Positions 32,536 through 43,712 are shown, numbered from the stretch's first letter. The stretch is 64,000 bases of DNA from Brenneria izadpanahii (GCF_017569925.1 NZ_CP050854.1:1426001-1490000); one strand, 5' to 3'. The notes: generated from the letters alone by a model not told the origin. A program made the numbers and translations.

Positions 32536-33338
32536 AACAACGTATTAATGCATTAACCATCGCCGGCACCGACCCCAGCGGCGGGGCGGGGATCCAGGCC
32601 GATTTAAAAACGTTCTCCGCGCTGGAGGCGTACGGCGCGTCGGTGATCACCGCGCTGGTGGCGCAGAATACCCGCGGCGTGCAGTCTGTTTACCGGATTG
32701 AACCGGCGTTCGTGGCGGCCCAGTTGGATTCCGTGCTGAGCGACGTGCGTATCGACAGCGCCAAGATCGGCATGCTGGCGCAGGCGGATATCGTCGACGT
32801 GGTGGCGGAGCGTCTGCGTCACTACGCCGTACCTTATGTGGTGCTGGATACGGTCATGCTGGCAAAAAGCGGCGATCCGCTGTTATCGCCCGACGCGGTG
32901 GAGTCGATTCGGCGGTTGCTGTTGCCTAATGTCTCCCTGATTACCCCTAACTTACCGGAAGCGGCTGCCCTGCTTGACTGTCCGCCGGCCGGCAATGAGC
33001 GGGAGATGCGCGCTCAGGGGCAGGAACTGCTGGGTATGGGCTGTCAGGCGGTATTGATGAAAGGCGGACATTTAAGCGAGGATGAAAGCCCGGACTGGCT
33101 GTTCCTTCAGGGACAGGCGCCGCAGCGCTTCACCTCTCCGCGCGTCGATACCCGCCATACGCATGGCACCGGCTGCACGCTCTCCGCGGCGCTGGCGGCC
33201 CTGCGGCCGCGTTATGCTGATTGGCCGGCGACGGTCGCGGCGGCGAAAAATTATCTGCAACAGGCGCTTGAGCAGGCCGATACGCTGGAAGTCGGGCAGG
33301 GGATTGGCCCGGTGCACCATTTTCATGCCTGGTGGTAA
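32532..33338 (+). CDS. thiD: Hydroxymethylpyrimidine/phosphomethylpyrimidine kinase
   Basis: A 268-residue kinase that phosphorylates HMP and HMP-P, the pyrimidine half of thiamine. It opens with [20 protein letters not shown] and has [10 protein letters not shown] near residue 108, [11 protein letters not shown] near 138, MKGGHL near 177 and the anion-hole segment [16 protein letters not shown] near 209, the ThiD family pattern. ATG 32532 overlaps the thiM stop (ATGA), so translation is coupled and riboswitch control extends to it. ThiM and ThiD together salvage both halves of thiamine. Confidence 0.96.
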   Translation: MKQRINALTIAGTDPSGGAGIQADLKTFSALEAYGASVITALVAQNTRGVQSVYRIEPAFVAAQLDSVLSDVRIDSAKIGMLAQADIVDVVAERLRHYAVPYVVLDTVMLAKSGDPLLSPDAVESIRRLLLPNVSLITPNLPEAAALLDCPPAGNEREMRAQGQELLGMGCQAVLMKGGHLSEDESPDWLFLQGQAPQRFTSPRVDTRHTHGTGCTLSAALAALRPRYADWPATVAAAKNYLQQALEQADTLEVGQGIGPVHHFHAWW

Positions 33339-33492
33339 GTTCGGGGGAAGAGCGCGCGGCGTTAACCTGATGCGGCTCACTAGGGGCAACACGGCGGAGA
33401 GGTTTTCGCAGGAAGCCGCGCGCCGGGGCCGCTAAAGATAACTCGATCCTTAAGCGCGCGGTATTACGGCGCAAGCCTGAATTTTATCGTAC

Positions 33493-33535
33493 GGGATTGC
33501 CCGGCAGCGGCAAAATCCGCCGGCCGGACAATCCC
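33493..33535. terminator. Hairpin between convergent thiD and fbaB
   Basis: Arms GGGATTGCCCGGC and GCCGGACAATCCC pair with a single mismatch and a 17-nt loop. The hairpin lies 8 bp beyond the fbaB stop, on the side of thiD. There is no clear T run, so the terminator call is moderate. Confidence 0.5.
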
Positions 33536-33542
33536 TGACGGA

Positions 33543-34592
33543 TTACGCGATGGTTATACTTTTATCAAGATAGGTATCCTGCACGGCGTTGATCAGCGCC
33601 ACGCCTTCTTTCATTGATTTTTTGAATGCCTTGCGGCCGAGAATCAGGCCCATGCCGCCGGCGCGCTTATTGATCACCGCGGTACGCACGGATTCCTGTA
33701 GATCGTTATTGCCGGCGGCGCCGCCGGAGTTAATGAGCCCGGCGCGGCCCATATAGCAGTTGGCCAACTGGTAACGAACCAGATCGATCGGGTGATCGGT
33801 GGTCAGTTTGTCGTAGACGCGATCGTCGGTATAGCCGAATTTGATGGCGCGGTAGCCGCCGTTGTTTTCCGCCATTTTCTGCTTCACGATATCGGCGCCG
33901 ATGGTGGCGGCAATGTGGTTGGCCTGGCCGGTGAGATCGGCGCTGGAATGGTAGTCTACGCCGTCTTTTTTGAAGGCCGGATTGCGCAGATAGGCCCACA
34001 GCACGGTGACCATGCCCAACTCGTGAGCGCGTTCGAATGCGCTGGAGATCTCTTCAATCTGGCGGCGCGACTGCTCAGAGCCAAAATAAATGGTGGCGCC
34101 CACGGCGACTGCCCCCAGATTGAACGCCTGCTCAACGCTGGCGTACAGCGTTTGGTCGTACTGGGTCGGATAGCTCAGGGTTTCGTTGTGGTTGAGCTTG
34201 ACCAGAAACGGGATTTTGTGCGCGTAGCGGCGCGAAACCGCGGCCAGTACGCCATAGGTGGACGCCACGCAGTTACAGCCTGCCTCGATCGCCAGTTCAA
34301 CGATATTTTTAGGATCGAAATAGAGCGGATTGGCGGCGAAAGACGCGCCGGCGGAGTGCTCGACCCCCTGATCGACCGGTAAGATTGACAGATAGCCGGT
34401 GCCGGCCAGTCGGCCGTGGTTGAACAGCGTCTGCATTGAACGCAGTACGCTGTTGGGGCGGTTGTTATCGATCATCACCCGATCGACAAAGTCGGCGCCC
34501 GGCAGGTAGAGGTTTTCAACAGGGATTGTGGTACAGCGGTGTTGCAGTAGATCTTCCGCTTCCTCACCTAATAACTGTGCAATATCAGTCAT
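33543..34592 (-). CDS. fbaB: Class I fructose-bisphosphate aldolase
   Basis: A 349-residue class I (Schiff-base) aldolase of the archaeal/DhnA type, cleaving fructose 1,6-bisphosphate. It has [13 protein letters not shown] near residue 63, [11 protein letters not shown] near 140, [15 protein letters not shown] near 180 and [17 protein letters not shown] near 250, where the Lys is the likely Schiff-base residue. Length equals E. coli FbaB (350). It stands alone with about 550 bp of gene-free DNA upstream that must contain its promoter. In E. coli it is favoured under gluconeogenic growth. Confidence 0.96.
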   Translation of the reverse strand: MTDIAQLLGEEAEDLLQHRCTTIPVENLYLPGADFVDRVMIDNNRPNSVLRSMQTLFNHGRLAGTGYLSILPVDQGVEHSAGASFAANPLYFDPKNIVELAIEAGCNCVASTYGVLAAVSRRYAHKIPFLVKLNHNETLSYPTQYDQTLYASVEQAFNLGAVAVGATIYFGSEQSRRQIEEISSAFERAHELGMVTVLWAYLRNPAFKKDGVDYHSSADLTGQANHIAATIGADIVKQKMAENNGGYRAIKFGYTDDRVYDKLTTDHPIDLVRYQLANCYMGRAGLINSGGAAGNNDLQESVRTAVINKRAGGMGLILGRKAFKKSMKEGVALINAVQDTYLDKSITIA

Positions 34593-35143
34593 GATTAGCT
34601 CCTGGTTTGGCTTTTCCTTATCGCCGTCTCAGGTAATTTCGCTTGTTATTCTGAGGTGGTAGCCTTTACGACCTCTATCTGCCCCAGGATGACAGGTGAA
34701 AAATGGTCACGGCGTTAATGAAAAGCGATGATTTGATTGAAGTCGTTAAGGCAGGATGAATGAAATCCTGACGATCACAGAAGAAACAATAGATGCGATC
34801 GCCGATAAATGCCATTTTGTGCCGCAAATTAACCGCGTTTTGTGAGCGCCTCCGGGGTTGTTCCGTCTGCGGGGGGCGATGCGGCGGAACGCTTTGCCTG
34901 GCGAGGGGAAAAATGAAATATCGGAATCTGCGGTTGACGCAACCGCGGCGCGGCGTTGTTATCGCCGGCGGCGGGTGAAGTGTCAACGCCGCCGGCTCGC
35001 GAAATGAAGGGCCGGCTGTTCGGGAATATGTTGTCGCGGGTAATTTTGCTTACAAATAAGCAGGTTGTCTCCCTGATGATGGATAAGGGTGGTAACCTGT
35101 AAACGCTAAGGCGACAGATTTAATTGGATGTGAGGGAATAAGT
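34593..35143. other. Gene-free interval between fbaB and psiE
   Basis: About 550 bp with no credible frame; two short opposite frames around 34675-34986 have no ribosome site or family. An interrupted hairpin (CAGGTT with AACCTG, inner CCCT with AGGG) at 35061-35098 lies just upstream of psiE and may be leader structure. It must contain both divergent promoters. Confidence 0.5.
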
Positions 35144-35551
35144 ATGGCGGCTTCAACGCGCAGCATTATGGTTTCAAAAGGACTTCAGACGATACTCAAT
35201 ATTGGATTGCTGATATTGGCTATTATTCTGGTGATTTTTCTGGGGAAAGAGACCTACCATTTAGCGCAGGTATTGCTGATTACCAATGAGAAGGATTCAT
35301 CCTATCAATTGATTGAAAGTATTGTAATTTACTTTCTGTATTTTGAGTTTATCGCCTTGATCGTGAAGTATTTTCAGTCGGGATATCATTTCCCGTTACG
35401 TTATTTCGTTTATATCGGCATCACGGCGATTATCCGGCTGATTATCGTCGATCATAAAAATCCGCTTGATACGCTGATTTACGCCGCCGCCATTCTGTTG
35501 CTGGTGATTACGCTGTATCTGGCGAACAGCAACCGCCTGAAGCGCGAATAA
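35144..35551 (+). CDS. psiE: Phosphate-starvation-inducible protein PsiE
   Basis: A 135-residue inner-membrane protein with four hydrophobic helices, matching the size and pattern of E. coli PsiE (136). Segments seen include [17 protein letters not shown] near residue 20, [19 protein letters not shown] near 63, [19 protein letters not shown] near 83 and [18 protein letters not shown] near the end. In E. coli it is induced by phosphate starvation through PhoB and repressed by CRP-cAMP; its biochemical role is unknown. No Pho box was evident by eye in this promoter. It is convergent with yegS. Confidence 0.92.
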   Translation: MAASTRSIMVSKGLQTILNIGLLILAIILVIFLGKETYHLAQVLLITNEKDSSYQLIESIVIYFLYFEFIALIVKYFQSGYHFPLRYFVYIGITAIIRLIIVDHKNPLDTLIYAAAILLLVITLYLANSNRLKRE

Positions 35552-35616
35552 TCTCCCGGCAGCCCCAGCCCGGCCATTCGCCGGGCGCATCGCATATCCG
35601 GCGATGGGTTGCCGGA

Positions 35617-36516
35617 TCATCCCAGTAATGGGCACTGCGGCGGCAGACGGCAATAAATGGCAGCCGGAACCACTTCAATCAGAAACCGTTTGGCTTTAAA
35701 CGGTTCGCCATCCAGATTAAACGTCATGTCATTCGGCGCGGTAATTTCCAACCAGGGCAGGGCGGCTGAAATCATGTTGGGATTTTCGGTGCCGGTAAAC
35801 CAGGCTTGCAACATATTGGGCAGCAGCTCTTGCGCCGACAGGATGCTAAGATCCAGCAGACCGTCGTTTACCAGCGCATCCGGGCAAAGGCGCTGACCGC
35901 CGCCGGCCTGACGGCCATTGCCGATCGCAACAACCCAGGTATCCCCTGACCAGTCAAAATCCGGGCCGCGGATTTCACAGCGTTCGGATTGCAGCATATC
36001 CATGCGCAGCAGCGCGTTTAAAACATAGGATGCGCCGCCCAGCGCCGCTTTCATTTTCGCCGGAGTTTCCGTGGTAATACGGGTGGCGAATCCGCCCGTC
36101 GCCATGTTGATGAAGTAGTGTTCATCATTCACTTTGGCTAAATCGATAGCGGTTGCCCGTCCCTTGATCGCCAGCGCCAAAGCGTTATGCAGGTCGATGG
36201 GGATCTGGCAGCCGGTGGCGAAGTCATTGGCGGTTCCCAGCGGGATGATCCCCATACAGGGACGAACCGCTTCGGGCTGTTCCGCCAGCGCGCCGGCGAC
36301 TTCGTTGATCGTGCCGTCCCCTCCGGCGGCGATGACGTTATCGACGTTCAGTCGTACCGCTTCTTTCACGTAACGGCGTGCATCGCCAGACTCCCAGGTC
36401 ACTCTGACATGCAGTACATTTCCATCCTTGCGCCACTCTCCAATGGCCTGACGGAGCTGATCATTATCGGTGTTTTTTCCATTCAGAATGAGCAGCGTAG
36501 CAGGGGTTTGATCCAT
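35617..36516 (-). CDS. yegS: Lipid kinase YegS
   Basis: A 299-residue diacylglycerol-kinase-fold enzyme, the same length as E. coli YegS. The ATP-binding signature [15 protein letters not shown] is near residues 64-78, with [14 protein letters not shown] near 92. The fold's C-terminal half includes [10 protein letters not shown] near 210, a segment with metal ligands in the E. coli enzyme. E. coli YegS phosphorylates phosphatidylglycerol in vitro. It is next to cyaR and trhP here, all part of the same region of the E. coli map. Confidence 0.94.
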   Translation of the reverse strand: MDQTPATLLILNGKNTDNDQLRQAIGEWRKDGNVLHVRVTWESGDARRYVKEAVRLNVDNVIAAGGDGTINEVAGALAEQPEAVRPCMGIIPLGTANDFATGCQIPIDLHNALALAIKGRATAIDLAKVNDEHYFINMATGGFATRITTETPAKMKAALGGASYVLNALLRMDMLQSERCEIRGPDFDWSGDTWVVAIGNGRQAGGGQRLCPDALVNDGLLDLSILSAQELLPNMLQAWFTGTENPNMISAALPWLEITAPNDMTFNLDGEPFKAKRFLIEVVPAAIYCRLPPQCPLLG

Positions 36517-36780
36517 GGAGTTCTCCCAATTAGGTGTTTCAAATTTAATAGGCCTTAATGGCAGACCCGCGACGACAGGGGAGAGATATTGGCTTCCTCT
36601 CGGAAAATAACAAGTTTTATCAACAATCTGTTACATGTCGTAGGGGGAATGCACTCTAATAATACTCAGTAAATACAATTAGTCAGTAAAAACAGGGATT
36701 GAAATCAGAAGATTCGGCGAATGGCCGCGGCTGGCACATGAGCGGAGGGTTATGGGCGGATCGCAATCGGGGCGCGTTGA

Positions 36781-36876
36781 AAAAAGAAAAAGCCAGCTCA
36801 AGGGAGATTGAGCTGGCCAAGGAGGTGGTTCCTAGTAGTATCACTACGCTTATTTTTCGTTCTACATTTTCTCAGC
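36781..36876 (-). ncRNA. cyaR: CyaR small RNA
   Basis: The minus strand from 36876 carries a homologue of CyaR (RyeE). The 5' end GCTGAGAAAATG resembles the E. coli one. The invariant loop region AGGAACCACCTCCTT (complement of 36821-36835) is identical to the seed that blocks ompX, nadE and luxS mRNAs. The terminator hairpin GCCAGCTCAA-TCTCCC-TTGAGCTGGC is followed by a T-rich tail. Genomic position next to trhP (yegQ) is conserved. A CRP site is centred at -41.5 from this start. The stem of the terminator differs from E. coli but keeps base pairing and the loop TCTCCC, as expected for a real RNA. Confidence 0.92.
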
Positions 36877-36909
36877 CACACAATACTAACTTTAAGGCGC
36901 AGTCATTGA

Positions 36910-36925
36910 TGTGATCTGATTCTAA
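36910..36925. promoter_or_regulatory. CRP site of cyaR
   Basis: TGTGA-TCTGAT-TCTAA, with a good left half and a weaker right half. Its centre is 41.5 bp upstream of the proposed cyaR start at 36876, the class II activator position. CyaR is cAMP-CRP activated in E. coli. Confidence 0.75.
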
Positions 36926-37113
36926 TATTTGTCTAAAGACACCAATCTTTGTGTCTGTATCCGGCATTTTCCAGCCGCTGGCCCTAGCCTCGTAGCCTAA
37001 TGCCGCCCGCTTAAGTTTGATCTTTAAGAGAAACGCGACGATGAAATTGCCTCTCTTCGCGCTTGCTCTGTTATCTCGCTCCTTAAACGTTCGGCATTAA
37101 TGTCTAACCGGGA

Positions 37114-38478
37114 TTAGGCCGCGTTTGGATTTCGGGTGGTGGCGGCGTTCGGCAGATTGCGCAATAACAGCGCATATTCCAGCTCGATATCTTCCGGCAC
37201 CGGCAAATAGACGATATGCCCGTTGCCTGGCGCGACATCCGCCGCTTGCCCTTTGGCGTTTTGCATCGCTTCGATGGTGAATTGAACATTGCCTTTGGGC
37301 GTCATCATTTCCACGCTGTCGCCGCAGGAGAATTTGTTTTTCACCGCGACTTCCGCCAGTCCGTCGCGCCGCGCGCCGGTGAATTCGCCGACGAACTGCT
37401 GACGGTCGGACACGGAATAGCCGTAGTCGTAGTTCTGATAATCCTCATGCACATGGCGACGCAGGAAACCTTCGGTATAACCGCGGTGGGCCAACCCTTC
37501 CAGCGTTTCCAGCAGGGTCGGGTCAAAGGGCTTACCGGCGGCGGCGTCGTCAATGGCGCGGCGGTAGACCTGCGCGGTGCGCGCGCAGTAGTAGAATGAC
37601 TTGGTGCGGCCCTCAATCTTCAGCGAATGAATCTGCATCTGCGTCAGACGTTCCACGTGCTGAATGGCGCGCAGATCGCGCGAGTTCATGATGTAAGTGC
37701 CGTGTTCGTCTTCGAAGGCGCTCATGTATTCGCCGGGCCGCTGGCTCTCTTCCAGCATAAAGACCTTATCGGTCGGCGCGCCGATGCCCAGCGTAGGCTC
37801 AACGTTTTTCACCGCGATAGGCTCATGCAGATGAACGATATTGCCGGCTTCGTCTTCTTTCCCTTCCTGTACCTTGTATTCCCAGCGGCAAGCGTTGGTG
37901 CAGGTTCCCTGATTGGGATCGCGTTTGTTGATGTAGCCGGACAGCAGGCAACGGCCGGAATATGCCATGCAGAGCGCGCCGTGCACGAAGATCTCCAGTT
38001 CCATATCCGGCACTTTGCTGCGGATTTCGGCAATCTCTTCCAGCGATAGCTCGCGGGACAGAATGACGCGGCTCAGCCCCATCTGTTGCCAGAACTTCAC
38101 CGTCGCCCAGTTAACCGCGTTAGCCTGAACGGAAAGGTGGATCGGCATCTGCGGGAAGTTTTCCCGTACCAGCATGATCAGCCCCGGATCGGACATAATC
38201 AGCGCATCCGGCCCCATGTCTATCACCGGTTGCAGGTCGCGCAGGAAGGTTTTCAGCTTGGCGTTATGCGGCGCGATATTGACCACCACATAGAATTTTT
38301 TACCCAGCTCATGCGCTTCATTGATGGCCTGCGCCAGCGTCTGATGGTTGAATTCGTTGTTGCGCACCCGCAGGCTGTAGCGTGGTTGGCCGGCATAAAT
38401 AGCGTCTGCGCCATAGGCGAAGGCGTAACGCATATTTTTCAGCGTTCCGGCCGGAGAAAGCAGTTCCGGTTTAAACAT
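37114..38478 (-). CDS. trhP: tRNA 5-hydroxyuridine modification protein TrhP (YegQ)
   Basis: A 454-residue peptidase-U32-family protein, equal in length to E. coli YegQ. TrhP makes 5-hydroxyuridine at the wobble position of tRNA using prephenate. Conserved segments are ELLSPAGTLKNMRYAFAYGA at the start, QANAVNWATVKFW near 122, and the U32 signature EIFVHGALCMAYSGRCLLSG near 165, followed by CTNACRWEY with further Cys that may hold an iron-sulfur cluster. A collagenase-like C-terminal domain follows from about 300. It stands alone, with cyaR on its 3' side as in E. coli. Confidence 0.95.
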   Translation of the reverse strand: MFKPELLSPAGTLKNMRYAFAYGADAIYAGQPRYSLRVRNNEFNHQTLAQAINEAHELGKKFYVVVNIAPHNAKLKTFLRDLQPVIDMGPDALIMSDPGLIMLVRENFPQMPIHLSVQANAVNWATVKFWQQMGLSRVILSRELSLEEIAEIRSKVPDMELEIFVHGALCMAYSGRCLLSGYINKRDPNQGTCTNACRWEYKVQEGKEDEAGNIVHLHEPIAVKNVEPTLGIGAPTDKVFMLEESQRPGEYMSAFEDEHGTYIMNSRDLRAIQHVERLTQMQIHSLKIEGRTKSFYYCARTAQVYRRAIDDAAAGKPFDPTLLETLEGLAHRGYTEGFLRRHVHEDYQNYDYGYSVSDRQQFVGEFTGARRDGLAEVAVKNKFSCGDSVEMMTPKGNVQFTIEAMQNAKGQAADVAPGNGHIVYLPVPEDIELEYALLLRNLPNAATTRNPNAA

Positions 38479-38615
38479 GATGTCTCTCGATTCTGATTAC
38501 AAGTCAGGCTGCTCCCGATGGGAGCAGTAAAGGCGGGGAATTCTAACGCTAATGAATGAAAAATGCAGCAGACGGCCCACAAAAAGTAGGCCTATTGCCG
38601 GCGTGATTGAACTAA

Positions 38616-39578
38616 TCAGCGTTTGAGCGCTACGCGGGAAGCGCCAAGCCGTTTGCGATCGTGCGGCCGTTCGAAATCCGCCGCCGGACCTAATGGCACG
38701 ATACCGGTAGGGTTCAGCCATCGGATGCCATAATAACCGGCCTTAATATGCCCGATATTGACGGTCTCTTTCACGCCGGGCCATTGATACAGTTCGCGCA
38801 GGTAGTTCGAAAGATTGGGGTAATCTTCGATACGGCGGAGATTGCACTTGAACGCGCCATGATAGGCGACGTCAAAACGCACCAGCGTCACGAACAGACG
38901 CCAGTCGGCTTCGGTCAGCGTATCGCCGGCGATGTAACGGTGCGACGCCAGATGCGCCTCTACCTTATCCAGCGTGGAAAACAGGGTGGTGGCCGCCTGG
39001 TTGTAGCTCTCCTGCGTTTTGGCGAAGCCGGTTTTATAGACGCCGTTGTTGATGCCGTGATAAATGATTTCGTTCCAACCGTCGATGTCGCCGCGCAGCG
39101 CGGGCGGATAGAAATCGAGGTCGTTGCCGGTCAGCTGGTCAAAGCCGCTGTTCAGGATACGGATAATGTCCGCCGATTCATTGTTGACGATGCGCCCTTC
39201 CTGGCGATCCCATAAAACGGGCACCGACACTTTCCCGGTGTAGTGTTTATCGGTTGCGGTGTACAACTGATGAAGGAAACGAATAGGGCCAACCCGCTCG
39301 CCCGCCTCCTGCGGCGCGCTGAATTCCCAGCCGTTGTCCCCGATGCATGGTTCCGCGATGGAAAGTTTGATGACGTTCTCCAGCCCTTTCAGCTTACGGA
39401 AGAGCAGGGTGCGAGAAGCCCATGGACAGAGGTAGGAGACAAAAAGTTGATAACGGCCGGATTGCGCGACAATTTCGGTTTGGCGGAATGTCGTTTCCTG
39501 CCGATGAAATGCGCCGTTTTTAATTTCTTCGGCCGCGACGTCGCCGCTAACCCATTTTCCATCCACTAAGCCTGACAT
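38616..39578 (-). CDS. Glutathione S-transferase family protein (glutathionyl-hydroquinone reductase-like)
   Basis: A 320-residue protein of the Xi-class/Ecm4 glutathione transferase group, which reduces glutathionyl-hydroquinones. The catalytic segment VSYLCPWASRTLLFRKLKG near residues 48-66 contains the Cys of the CPWA motif. VPVLWDRQEGRIVNNESADI near 120 is the glutathione-binding region, and the all-helical C-terminal domain includes RYIAGDTLTEADWRLFVTLV. It resembles E. coli YqjG (328 residues) but reads as a paralog rather than the ortholog: CPWAS replaces CPWAH. A role in quinone detoxification is inferred. Confidence 0.88.
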   Translation of the reverse strand: MSGLVDGKWVSGDVAAEEIKNGAFHRQETTFRQTEIVAQSGRYQLFVSYLCPWASRTLLFRKLKGLENVIKLSIAEPCIGDNGWEFSAPQEAGERVGPIRFLHQLYTATDKHYTGKVSVPVLWDRQEGRIVNNESADIIRILNSGFDQLTGNDLDFYPPALRGDIDGWNEIIYHGINNGVYKTGFAKTQESYNQAATTLFSTLDKVEAHLASHRYIAGDTLTEADWRLFVTLVRFDVAYHGAFKCNLRRIEDYPNLSNYLRELYQWPGVKETVNIGHIKAGYYGIRWLNPTGIVPLGPAADFERPHDRKRLGASRVALKR

Positions 39579-39906
39579 TACGCCTCTCTGTTAAATCTGA
39601 TAATTATTGCCATGCGATAAAGCCTATCAGCCTGAGATAAAGAAAAAATGATAAATATTTCACTAAGTCGGACAGATTTTTTGACCGGCGGTGAAGGTTG
39701 GGGATTACCGCCGTTTACTGATCGGTGACGCGCCGTCTTCTCCACGCTGAAGCCAGCAGTCCGTACAGCGCGGAGTCTGAATCGTGGTTGTCGCGGAAAA
39801 TAACGCTATAACCCTTATCCCTTTAATCGTAAGTTATCGGTTTTTTAGCGCCGCCGGGGCTGAAAATAATCGGTCTATTGCGACAGCGCAGGCCGCCAGA
39901 GAAGGT
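39579..39906. other. Gene-free interval between the GST gene and baeR
   Basis: About 330 bp. A hairpin with arms CGGCGGT and ACCGCCG lies at 39686-39713, but neither strand has a good T run after it, so it is not called a terminator. The interval contains the promoter of the GST gene and the 3' end region of the mdt-bae operon. Confidence 0.5.
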
Positions 39907-40626
39907 CTACACCAGCTCGCAGGGGGCGGCTTCCCAGCGGTATCCCATACCGTAAACCGTGCGAATGAAAGAGGTGTCCCCGTCAATTTGCTCCAGCTTG
40001 CGGCGCAAATTTTTGATATGGCTGTCGATGGTGCGATCGGTGACGACGCGGTAGTCGTCATAAAGTTTATCCAGCAGCTCTTCGCGCGAGAAGACTTTGC
40101 CCGGTTCGGTGGACAGCGTTTTGAGCAGACGGAGTTCTGCGGGCGTCAGGTCAAGATTCTGCCCCTGATAGCTGGCCTGAAAACTGCTTTTATCAATCAG
40201 CAGGGCGGATTTGTCCGCCGGTTTTTTGATTTCCGACTGCCAGCCGCAGCGGCGCAGCAAGGTTCTTACCCGCACCACCACTTCCCGCGGGCTGAATGGC
40301 TTACAGATATAATCGTCCGCGCCGATTTCCAGCCCCAGCAGACGATCGATCTCTTCGCTGCGGGCGGTGACCATAATGATGGGAACGTTGGAAAACTGGC
40401 GGATGGTGCGGCACAGCGTCAGACCGTCGACGCCCGGCAGCATCAAATCCAGCAGGATCAGCGCCGGCGGGTTTTGCTTGACCCAGTCGAGCACTTCGTT
40501 GCCGTTGTTTATCCAGTGCGTCTGATAATCCGCGGCCTGTAGATAATCAATCAACAACTGCCCCAGCTTGGGTTCATCTTCAACGATCAGCACCGGTAAA
40601 GGATTAGCGCAAATAGGTTCTGTCAT
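39907..40626 (-). CDS. baeR: Response regulator BaeR
   Basis: A 239-residue OmpR-type response regulator, the size of E. coli BaeR (240). The receiver domain opens [20 protein letters not shown] and has the phospho-acceptor Asp in [10 protein letters not shown] and the switch Lys in ADDYICKP. The winged helix contains [20 protein letters not shown] and [16 protein letters not shown]. Start ATG 40626 fits E. coli MTE; the frame extends into the repeat element beyond it, so the longer start is rejected. It drives the mdtABCD operon and envelope-stress genes. The baeS-baeR distance is 291 bp because of the inserted element. Confidence 0.95.
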   Translation of the reverse strand: MTEPICANPLPVLIVEDEPKLGQLLIDYLQAADYQTHWINNGNEVLDWVKQNPPALILLDLMLPGVDGLTLCRTIRQFSNVPIIMVTARSEEIDRLLGLEIGADDYICKPFSPREVVVRVRTLLRRCGWQSEIKKPADKSALLIDKSSFQASYQGQNLDLTPAELRLLKTLSTEPGKVFSREELLDKLYDDYRVVTDRTIDSHIKNLRRKLEQIDGDTSFIRTVYGMGYRWEAAPCELV

Positions 40627-40657
40627 CATTATTTCAGTTCTGTCATGGAAGGTTTCT

Positions 40658-40917
<260 letters not shown>

Positions 40918-40926
<9 letters not shown>

Positions 40927-42300
40927 ATCTGGCGAATAATATAAGGGAAGCTCGACGGTAATCAGCAGGCCGCCCAACGGAGAATGCTCAGCATACAGTC
41001 GTCCGCCATGCGCCTCAACGATATTGTTACAGATAGCCAGCCCTAGTCCGGAACCGCCGCTGGCGCGGTTACGCGAGTTTTCCGCCCGGTAAAAACGTTC
41101 AAATATCAGCGTAAGTTGCTCGTCGGTCACCCCAGGGGCGCTGTCCTGCCAGGTGATCGCCAGCAGTTTCTGGCGAGGGACGGCCCGTACTTCCAGTCTA
41201 CCCTGTTCGTCCGTATAACGCAGGCTGTTTTCCAGCAGGTTGTTAAACAGCTGGATTAAGCGATCCGGATCGCCAAACGTGCTGGCTTGGGCGGGGAAAT
41301 CTACCGTCAGCGTGATGTGTTTTTTCTGGAAGCGCTCGTTAAAGGCCGCGATGGCGATGTGCAACAGCTGTACGACATCCACGGCGCTCTTGCGATAGGT
41401 CAGCGTTCCCCGATCGGACAAAGAGAGTTGGTGAAGGTCGTCCACCAGCTTGGTTAAGGTCGTCACTTCCGCCTGTAACGAATGCAACGAACCGGCATCG
41501 GGTTGACGAACGCCATCCTGTAGCGCTTCCAGCTCGCCGCGCAATACCGCCAGCGGCGTGCGCAGTTCATGGGAGATATCCGCCATGAACGCGCGGCGGG
41601 AGTGCTCGTTTTTTTCCAGCGCGCCGGCGAGCTGGTTGAAATCCTGCGCCAGCCGGCCCAATTCGTCGTGCGAGGTCGCGGTGACGCGGGCGCTGAAATC
41701 ACCCGCCGCCAGACGGTGTATGCCGTTGACCAGCCGTTTGACCGGCGCCAACAGGCCGCGGGCGGTCAGCCAGGTGGCGAGGATCGCCAGCAGAGTGGAG
41801 AGCGCCACGATAAGCCAGCTGGTTCGCTGCTGTTGCCGGTCAAAATTGATATCGGCATTACGCGTCAGGCGTTCGACGGGGGGCGCGACGACCCAGCCGA
41901 CCGTTTGGTTTTGAACGTCGATCGCCCGCCATATCCCTTCCGCCGGAAGCGACTGCGGGGGGCCGAACAATATTTTTTTGCCGGCATCCAGTACCCAGAG
42001 CCGAACGCGCCAGCCTTGCAGAGCGTTGTTGACGCCGTCTTCATTATTCTGCTCCATCGAATGCAGTATCTTGGAGACGAAACGTTCGTTGTTGCGTAAA
42101 AATGACCAGTCGCCGTGCTGCTGGTACTGTTCCGCCAGCGTATCGCGTAACTGCACCACCCGCTGTTCGTTGCCGCGTTTAATGTAGTCGGTGAATCCGC
42201 GTTCAAAACTGATGCGGACGCCCCAATGCATGGTAATCAGCACCAGCATGCAGGTGGCGAAAATAGCGAGGAACAGTTTAGCGGTAATGCCGAATTTCAT
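40918..42300 (-). CDS. baeS: Sensor histidine kinase BaeS
   Basis: A 460-residue membrane sensor kinase of the BaeSR envelope-stress system. It has the N-terminal helix LFLAIFATCMLVLITMHWGV, a periplasmic sensor region, a second helix (LIVALSTLLAILATWLTARG), a HAMP linker, the phosphorylated His in FMADISHELRTPLAVLR, NNLLENSLRYT, and GSGLGLAICNNIVEAHGG. ATG 42300 is preferred over GTG 42312 because GTGAGG forms its ribosome site and the protein then starts MKF as in E. coli. The last four codons and the stop lie inside or next to the repeat element, so the C-terminal tail (YYSPDIP) is not the ancestral one. Confidence 0.93.
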
Positions 42301-42308
42301 GGCGGGCC

Positions 42309-43712
42309 TCACGACCGACGGGGCAGCGTCGACTGTTTAACGGTATCTGGCGGCACGCGGTTAAAGATTAACGCGGGCAAAGCAATAATCACCGCCATGC
42401 TGAGATAGGTATAAAGGAATACGCTGTGTTTTTCCGCGGCGTCCGTCATCAGATGGTGCTGGGAAAAAATGCCCAACAGTAACCCCGCAATGCTGACGCC
42501 CAGACTCATGGAAAGCTGCATCGTCATTGACAGCAGACTGTTGCCGCCGCTGGCGAGGGTATCGGGCAGATCTTTCAGCGTCAGCGTATTCATGGTGGAA
42601 AAACGGATGGCGTTCATTGAACCGAGGAAAAACAGCACGATAGGGATCAGCCAGACCCAATTCATCATCGCCACCAGCGCGAATAGCAGGGTAACGAGGG
42701 CCAGCAGCAGCGTTGAGGTTATCAGCACCCGACGGTAGCCGAAGCGGTTAACAATGCGCACGACTATCCGCTTGATCCCCATATTGCCCAGCACCATGGG
42801 GATCATCATAAGCCCGGCGTGAAAGGGCGAAAATCCCATGCCTAACTGTAGAAACAGCGGCGTCATAAAAGGCAGCATGCCGTTGCCGATGCGCGCCAGA
42901 AAACCGCCGGTCAGCCCGACTGAAAAGGTCGGGGTATTGAACAAATTCAAATTAAACAGCGCACGGCTATTATTGCGGGCATGGAGCCAATAGCTCAGCA
43001 GAGAAATCAGCCCGGCGGCGATCAGCGCGAAAATCACAATGGGCGGGATGCCGAGATTGTTGTGCCCGTCCAGCGCCAGCGTCAGGGTCGCCATACCCGC
43101 GGCGAGCCACAAAAAGCCGCGAATATCGAAACGCTGGGTCTGCATGGTGTAATTAGGCATGATCAACCAGGTGGCTATCGCTCCGGCGATGCCAACCGGC
43201 AGATTGATAAGGAAAATCCAGTGCCAACTGGCGTACTCGACCAGAAAGCCGCCAAGCGCCGGCCCCATCAACGGGCCGATCTGGCCCGGCAGCGTCACGA
43301 ACGTCATGGCGGCCATATACTGATCGCGCGGCACGATTTTCATTACCGTCAGCCGCCCTACCGGCACCATCATGGCGCCGCCGACCCCTTGCACCACCCG
43401 CGAGAGCACCAGTTCATTCAGGGTTTCCGCGCGCGCGCACAGCAGCGAGCCAAAGGTGAACAGCAGGATAGCGGAGAAGAATATGTTTTTGACGCCGATG
43501 CGGTCCGCCAGCCAGCCGCTGGCGGGCAGCATAATGGCGACCGTTAATACATAGGAGACAATTACGGAGTGCATATGCAGCGGGTTTTCGTTCAGACTGA
43601 CCGCCATTGAAGGCAGCGCGGTATTCACGATAGTGGTATCCAGCGTCTGCATAAAAAAGCCAAAAGCGACAATCCATAGTTGCCAGCGAACGGAAGCGGA
43701 CTGAGTCGGCAT
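42309..43712 (-). CDS. mdtD: MFS transporter MdtD
   Basis: A 467-residue DHA2-type MFS protein, close in length to E. coli MdtD (471), which is an iron-citrate exporter (IceT) and otherwise dispensable for drug resistance. Signatures seen are [16 protein letters not shown] near residue 24, [14 protein letters not shown] (motif A) near 61 and a helix-5 region with [20 protein letters not shown] (about 136-155). It is the fourth gene of mdtABCD-baeSR and overlaps baeS in the sequence GTGAGG. A 113-bp gap separates it from mdtC, unlike the tight junction in E. coli. Confidence 0.93.
   Translation of the reverse strand: MPTQSASVRWQLWIVAFGFFMQTLDTTIVNTALPSMAVSLNENPLHMHSVIVSYVLTVAIMLPASGWLADRIGVKNIFFSAILLFTFGSLLCARAETLNELVLSRVVQGVGGAMMVPVGRLTVMKIVPRDQYMAAMTFVTLPGQIGPLMGPALGGFLVEYASWHWIFLINLPVGIAGAIATWLIMPNYTMQTQRFDIRGFLWLAAGMATLTLALDGHNNLGIPPIVIFALIAAGLISLLSYWLHARNNSRALFNLNLFNTPTFSVGLTGGFLARIGNGMLPFMTPLFLQLGMGFSPFHAGLMMIPMVLGNMGIKRIVVRIVNRFGYRRVLITSTLLLALVTLLFALVAMMNWVWLIPIVLFFLGSMNAIRFSTMNTLTLKDLPDTLASGGNSLLSMTMQLSMSLGVSIAGLLLGIFSQHHLMTDAAEKHSVFLYTYLSMAVIIALPALIFNRVPPDTVKQSTLPRRS

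Noticed and set aside
33350..33492. Possible small gene or repeat between thiD and fbaB
   Set aside because: Only short frames of unusual composition; the region looks like an ordinary convergent spacer.
35061..35098. Interrupted hairpin upstream of psiE considered as a riboswitch or Pho box
   Set aside because: The pairing is short and interrupted, and no Pho box consensus is seen. It is mentioned only as possible leader structure.
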